A stretch of 64,000 nucleotides of DNA, from the NCBI GenBank assembly GCA_018873225.1, contig JAEILZ010000008.1, positions 2,480,001-2,544,000 of the forward strand, written 5' to 3'. Origin of the DNA: [Phialemoniopsis] sp. UDSM-2020. Taxonomy: Eukaryota; Ascomycota; Sordariomycetes; Thyridiales; Thyridiaceae. Made by a program: the position numbers and the translations under genes. Positions 59,922-64,000 of the stretch are shown one piece after another; within the stretch, counting starts at the first letter, position 1; every line of letters begins with the position of its first letter. Under the pieces are notes generated by a model. The model searched no databases. It saw nothing but the letters and a program-made list of their open reading frames with translations, and was not told the origin of the DNA.

Positions 59922-62853
59922 ATGTCTTTCCACTTTCCACCCGTCATGTCTGACATGAGGTATCAGAGGAGGGAAGACATTCTCGCAGCCCGCTTGACTT
60001 CCCAGGCCAACTTGACTGCGAGCCCGGTCTCTGCGGGCACGCTCCCCTCCGCCGGGACGAAGGAGGGCTCTGGAAAGACACAGGCAGTCTCTTCGGAAGG
60101 TTCATCTACTCCCAAACGCCGCCATGTCGTCTTTCCAGACCCGGTATCGTTTAGGTTCGTCACTGTCTGTCAAGGCCTACGCATCTTGTAGCACTCTAAC
60201 CATATCGTACGGCAGATACCTTGAAGAAGATCCCTGCGTCCAGGTCGTCGAGCGAAGACAGAAGCTACAAGGCTACGAGTTATACCTAGTCGAACAATGG
60301 GCGTGCTCCCGACAGTCGCCAACCTTGGTCATTGCAACATATACCGGCGATCCAAATCATTCTATAGTCGTTGGCGTGCTGGGCATCCCCGCGGAAGAGG
60401 TAGACTGGTCCCCGCGGCTACGGGTCTACTTCAAGGCCATCCAACAATACCACGCCAGACCCAAGGACACGCCCATCGGCGAACTCATGGTCACCAACCT
60501 GAGCAGCTTTCCGTCAGCTCTGACTGTCATTCCTGTCCCCGACGGAGACATTCGTGCGCATCGCCAGTCATTCATCGTCAATGAGGACCTGAAACGCCTT
60601 GGTTGCTCTGGGAGGTCAGGCATGAGCCTTTCGGAGCCTACTGCGGCAACCCAGGCCAAGTTCACTCAGTTGTATAAGACGAGCGACCGGGTTCCGATAG
60701 AACAGGCCGTCGTTGAGTTGATCAAGCTCTGTCAGGTAGCTCTGTTTTTGTTTGGCAAATTGGAACATGAATATGTGGACGGTCTCCTCTGCGATCTCAC
60801 CGAGTCAGGCATCAACGACTGGTGGACCGAGATCGGGTCCGAATACTACAACATCGAGCCAACGGATGGCATCCTAGGCCCGACCACCGTGGCAGCCCTG
60901 CTTGGAACGCTGATGGGGGCGAGGAATCGGCTGAGCTGGTACGGCGCTCCTGTCGCGAAAGACGTGTTTGACATTGAGAGTACGAAGCGCGGTATTGGTC
61001 ACTTCCAGAAGGCGTATAAACTTGAGCGGACGCGAAGACTAGACCGCCAGACGCTCCTTAGGCTGCATACGATCAGCGCCAAAGCAGCCGCAGGTGAGGC
61101 GGGCTGGGGTGTCCAGAGAGCTGTCAAGTCTACAGTAGAGGGGTTTGGCGGAAAAAGGGGAGAGATCGTTATTGGCATGGTTGGTGGCAAGGACAAGGGC
61201 AACATTGGCGACATTGAGACGCTCGACATGGACAAGTTTATCAGCTTAGCCCACGGAGAGCGAGCCAAGTGGTTATGGCATGGCAAGGCACGCAGATCGG
61301 TCGCAGAGCACTACGAGAAGCCCATCAGCGACATGGGGAACATGCTCTTCGGCAAGGAAATTCCTGCGTCTCAACCAAGCCGAAGAACGCAGTCACTGCC
61401 CCTCGGCGAAGACCTAGAGGTGAAGAAGAAGGAGGATGCAGCAGCGCTGTACTCGGCAACTCCTACGCCGGGTTCTATGATTAGTGTGGCTGAGAGCCCT
61501 GGAGACAAGGATGCGCTGCACAAGGCGGTGTTGAAGAGTGTCGCGGGCAAGGTGAGCGACGCGCGTTCCGGCTTTGGTCGCTTCAGGGACAACATCGGCA
61601 CAGGACGACTGCGAGGTCACAGCAACAGACCTTCGAGAGACGATACGCCTGCGAGCGGATATCTGAGTCCAAACACGTCGGGATTTACCCCCAATGACTC
61701 GATGTTCTCCAGCCCGCCGATGGTCGGTCGAGCGTTTACTTGGAAAAACAAGCCAGAGGAGTATTTGGCCGCTTTTCGGAAGGATAAGGAGGGGGAGGCC
61801 ACGCCGGGTGTGCCCTCCACGACACAAAGCTCAGGAACCCCGGCCAAGGAGTCCAGGTCGCAGTCCCAGCAGCTTGACTTTGCGGAGATTGCAGAAGATC
61901 TACCCGAAGCGCCTGAGTCTTTGCCCCCTTCCAGAGCGGAGGAGATCCGCAAAGATCTCGTGCTCACCGATGCCTCGGTCGCAAACTCGATAGCAGACGC
62001 AAATGATCTCCAGGGCCCCCACCTAGAGGCAGACAGGCAGGCCGATACAAACCTGACCGTACTGCAGCGGAGACATAGCATCGCTATCTCAACATTGGCC
62101 CTCACACATCCCCTCAACGAAAGCCGCTGGCCGCGACGAATGTCCTTTAGCTGCGCCGAGGAGGCCGTCCTGGGCTGGGACGACATCCTCGACCTGCAAG
62201 AGAAGCCCGCCAAAGAAGGCGAAGTACCCTCTGCGCTCGCGTACCACCTCAGTAAGATCGAGGCCGCGCAGAGCCTCTACGAGCGGCTCCTGGGCCTCAA
62301 GCAGACGCTCGGCCCCTGGGTCGGGGACAAGGTGTCCGGGCTCGAGGCGCTGGACCAGGACTACGCGGCGCAGCAGGAGGAGCTGCAGCAGACGTACTAC
62401 CAGCTGGCCGAGGCGTACCGGCGGGTCAAGGAGTCGTCGCAGGAGATGGTGGCGGGCCAGCGGGCGCAGGTGACCGAGGCGGTCAAGGACGTCGAGGTGC
62501 AGGCGGCCAAGCTCGAGTACGAGATCAACGCGCTGGTCTCCAAAGTGCAGGACGTCGAGGACGGCGTGCGGCAGTTCGAGGCGCAGGTCGAGATCGTGGA
62601 GCAGCGGGCGCGGGATCTGAAGGCGCAGCTCGAGACGGAGAGCTGGGTACACTGGTTCGTGCGGACGCTGACGGGGATCGGGACGGGGCCTAATATCACG
62701 AGGGGCCCCGTGGCGGCTGTCGCTGCTGTTGTGGGCGACGAGGGCCGGGGCGCCGACGAGTTGGATGGGGACGACGGGGCGCGGAGTAGCGGGGAGCGAC
62801 GGCGTCCTGAGCGCGAGATCGCCGAGGACGGGAGTGATGAGGATTCCCAGTGA
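59922..62853 (+). CDS. STB6-like protein
   Basis: Exons 59922..60154 and 60216..62853 encode 956 aa; the intron (61 nt) starts GTTCGT and ends ACGGCAG, joining VFPDPVSF-R-YLEEDPCVQV. The N-terminal third holds a conserved domain with ERRQKLQGYELYLVEQWACS and ATYTGDPNHSIVVGVLGI, which resembles the N-terminal domain of yeast Stb2/Stb6 (Sin3-binding), so a chromatin-related role is possible but unproven. The next part contains a globular segment with ESGINDWWTEIGSEYYNIEP. The middle is Ser/Pro-rich and disordered. Residues about 730-870 form a long coiled coil (for example ALDQDYAAQQEELQQTYYQ) before an ESWVHWFVRTLTGIG patch and an acidic tail. The ATG at 59922 precedes MSFHFPPVMSDM. Confidence 0.8.
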
Positions 62854-63348
62854 TACTGGGGAGAAAGGGGTGGAAGAGAGACTGTGTGATATTATTTGTG
62901 TATCTCATGTATGCATAGCCTGGCGATCCTTTGGAAGATTGGCTTCTTTTTCTTTTGTTACGCTTCGATATCACGGCCGGAGACATGACCATAGAGGTAC
63001 CGTACCTTATTCTTTTTACTCTCTTAATAGACACACAAATGTAATAAAAGTGGTTGTTTGTTTCTTTCTCTTGAGCTGATGATGGTTATCTCTACCAGCT
63101 ATTCCATCGTACAAATCCGGTATGTTGGTAAAACCGTAATATACACGTAGTAGTTGTCGTCCTTCGCAGCTACCCAATTCCAGGGGCTCGTTGCGAATGC
63201 CACCAGCTCCAAACATCGATGCCCGACGACCTTTCAGCCTTCGCCGAGAACAACATCGTGGCCGTACTTGTATTGCCCTCCCACAAACACATCGTAATCA
63301 TACATTCCCCTGCGCCCTCCATCGATGAACCCCGATCAGTCGCTGTCC
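62854..63348. other. 3' region between STB6-like and TIM10 genes
   Basis: 495 bases between two convergent stops. T-rich and AT-rich stretches fit two 3' UTRs. No gene. Confidence 0.45.
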
Positions 63349-63735
63349 TTAACCGAAGAAGCTGCCTCCGGCGGGGGCGCCCCGCTGCTGCGTCTCCTTT
63401 TGCAGGATGTCCGAGACCTTCATGTGCACCTCGAAGAACTTTGCGGCGCAGCGGTCGATGCACACGCTCTCGCCCTTGTTGAGCTCGCCCTCGCGGTAGT
63501 CGGCGGGGACGCACTTGAGCGCGCACGACTTGGTCAGGCTGTGGGAGTGAGAGCTGTGTTAGTATTTTGATGTTTTCCTTGTGCAAAGATGTCCTTTGTT
63601 GGAAAGGGGGGAAAGGGTAAGGGAAAGAAAAGCTTACCGGTTGTGCAGGTCGGCGAGGAGCTTCATCTCGGCCTCGACGGCGGCGATCTTCTCCGCCGAG
63701 GAGGGCTGGGGGCGTCCGAGACCGAGGAAAGACAT
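63349..63735 (-). CDS. TIM10: Mitochondrial intermembrane-space chaperone TIM10
   Basis: Exons complement(63349..63538, 63638..63735) encode 95 aa; the intron is 99 nt (GTAAGC...CCACAG) with phase 2. Tim9-Tim10 hexamers chaperone hydrophobic precursors (carriers, beta-barrels) across the intermembrane space. The twin CX3C signature is CALKC (38-42) and CIDRC (59-63), 16 residues apart, flanked by amphipathic helices ([15 protein letters not shown] and [14 protein letters not shown]). The end [10 protein letters not shown] and the [17 protein letters not shown] start are typical. The four-cysteine spacing plus N-terminus distinguish Tim10 from Tim9, Tim8 and Tim13. It is convergent with the STB6-like gene. 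Confidence 0.94.
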
Positions 63736-64000
63736 GTTTGCGTCTGGAGGTGTGAAGGCTGGTGTGATGGTGGAGAAAGAGAGAGCGACGGTCGGTTGGC
63801 GGGATTTCTTTGTGGTTGGGGCTGAAGATGGTTGTGGTTGGCGATGATGATGTATGCAGAGAGTCCCGGTCCAAAAGCTCAAAAAGCTGCTTAGGCCGAT
63901 TTTTTGACGGGCGGTGAATTGTCGAGGTCGCATGCAAGACCAGCTCGTGCCCCACTTTCAGGCTCGGATTTGAGCTTATGATTGGCCTGAGCAGCAGAAA
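63736..64000. promoter_or_regulatory. TIM10 upstream region
   Basis: 265 bases to the window edge with the TIM10 5' leader. Open frames here have low-complexity composition. Nothing else is seen. Confidence 0.35.

Overview
The window is nuclear DNA of a filamentous ascomycete, most likely a Sordariomycete. The evidence is short GT-AG introns (about 50-80 nt) with CTAAC/CTGAC-type branch sites, GC-rich third codon positions in real genes, and fungal-specific families: white collar 2, the GT2 hyphal-growth glycosyltransferase, a Clp1-like protein, an STB6-like protein and a UPF0658 Golgi protein. The genus cannot be fixed from the sequence alone. There is no sign of bacterial, phage or CRISPR material. 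Exons were assembled by hand from splice signals and frame continuity; 14 intact gene models are supported and one more carries an in-frame stop.

Layout. 1-7.3 kb: a possible fragment at the left edge, then GWT1 (GPI-anchor inositol acyltransferase, minus), a Clp1-like gene (plus) and a P-loop kinase-like gene (plus). 7.3-15.2 kb: almost 8 kb with no supportable gene. 15.2-17.1 kb: a four-exon GT2 glycosyltransferase (minus). 17.1-29.4 kb: a second gene-free stretch of about 12 kb; its 23.6-27.5 kb part holds broken coding segments of at least one dead gene. 29.4-37 kb: a Ser-rich conserved protein gene interrupted by an in-frame TAG, a peroxisomal enoyl-CoA hydratase/isomerase, a beta-flanking-type small protein, and NOP7/pescadillo. 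37.6-39.9 kb: a decayed Cys-rich and 3'-5' exonuclease-like locus. 42-43.7 kb: wc-2. 45.4-49.6 kb: RAD50. 50-52 kb: a PPP4R2-type subunit. 54.8-56 kb: a UPF0658 Golgi membrane protein. 57.1-59.1 kb: GID2/RMD5, followed in the same frame by a long coding-like extension after its stop. 59.9-62.9 kb: an STB6-like protein. 63.3-63.7 kb: TIM10.

The intact genes are mostly housekeeping or regulatory and do not form a biosynthetic cluster. Divergent pairs (GWT1/Clp1-like, beta-flanking/NOP7, wc-2/RAD50, PPP4R2/UPF0658, GID2/STB6-like) share upstream regions.

The most unusual signals are two genes in which a TAG is followed, in the same frame, by coding-like sequence (30887 and 57593). Others are the RAD50 5' end (an unclear start model and a GC-AG intron) and the two gene graveyards at 23.6-27.5 and 37.6-39.9 kb. 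No clearly new multi-gene system was found.
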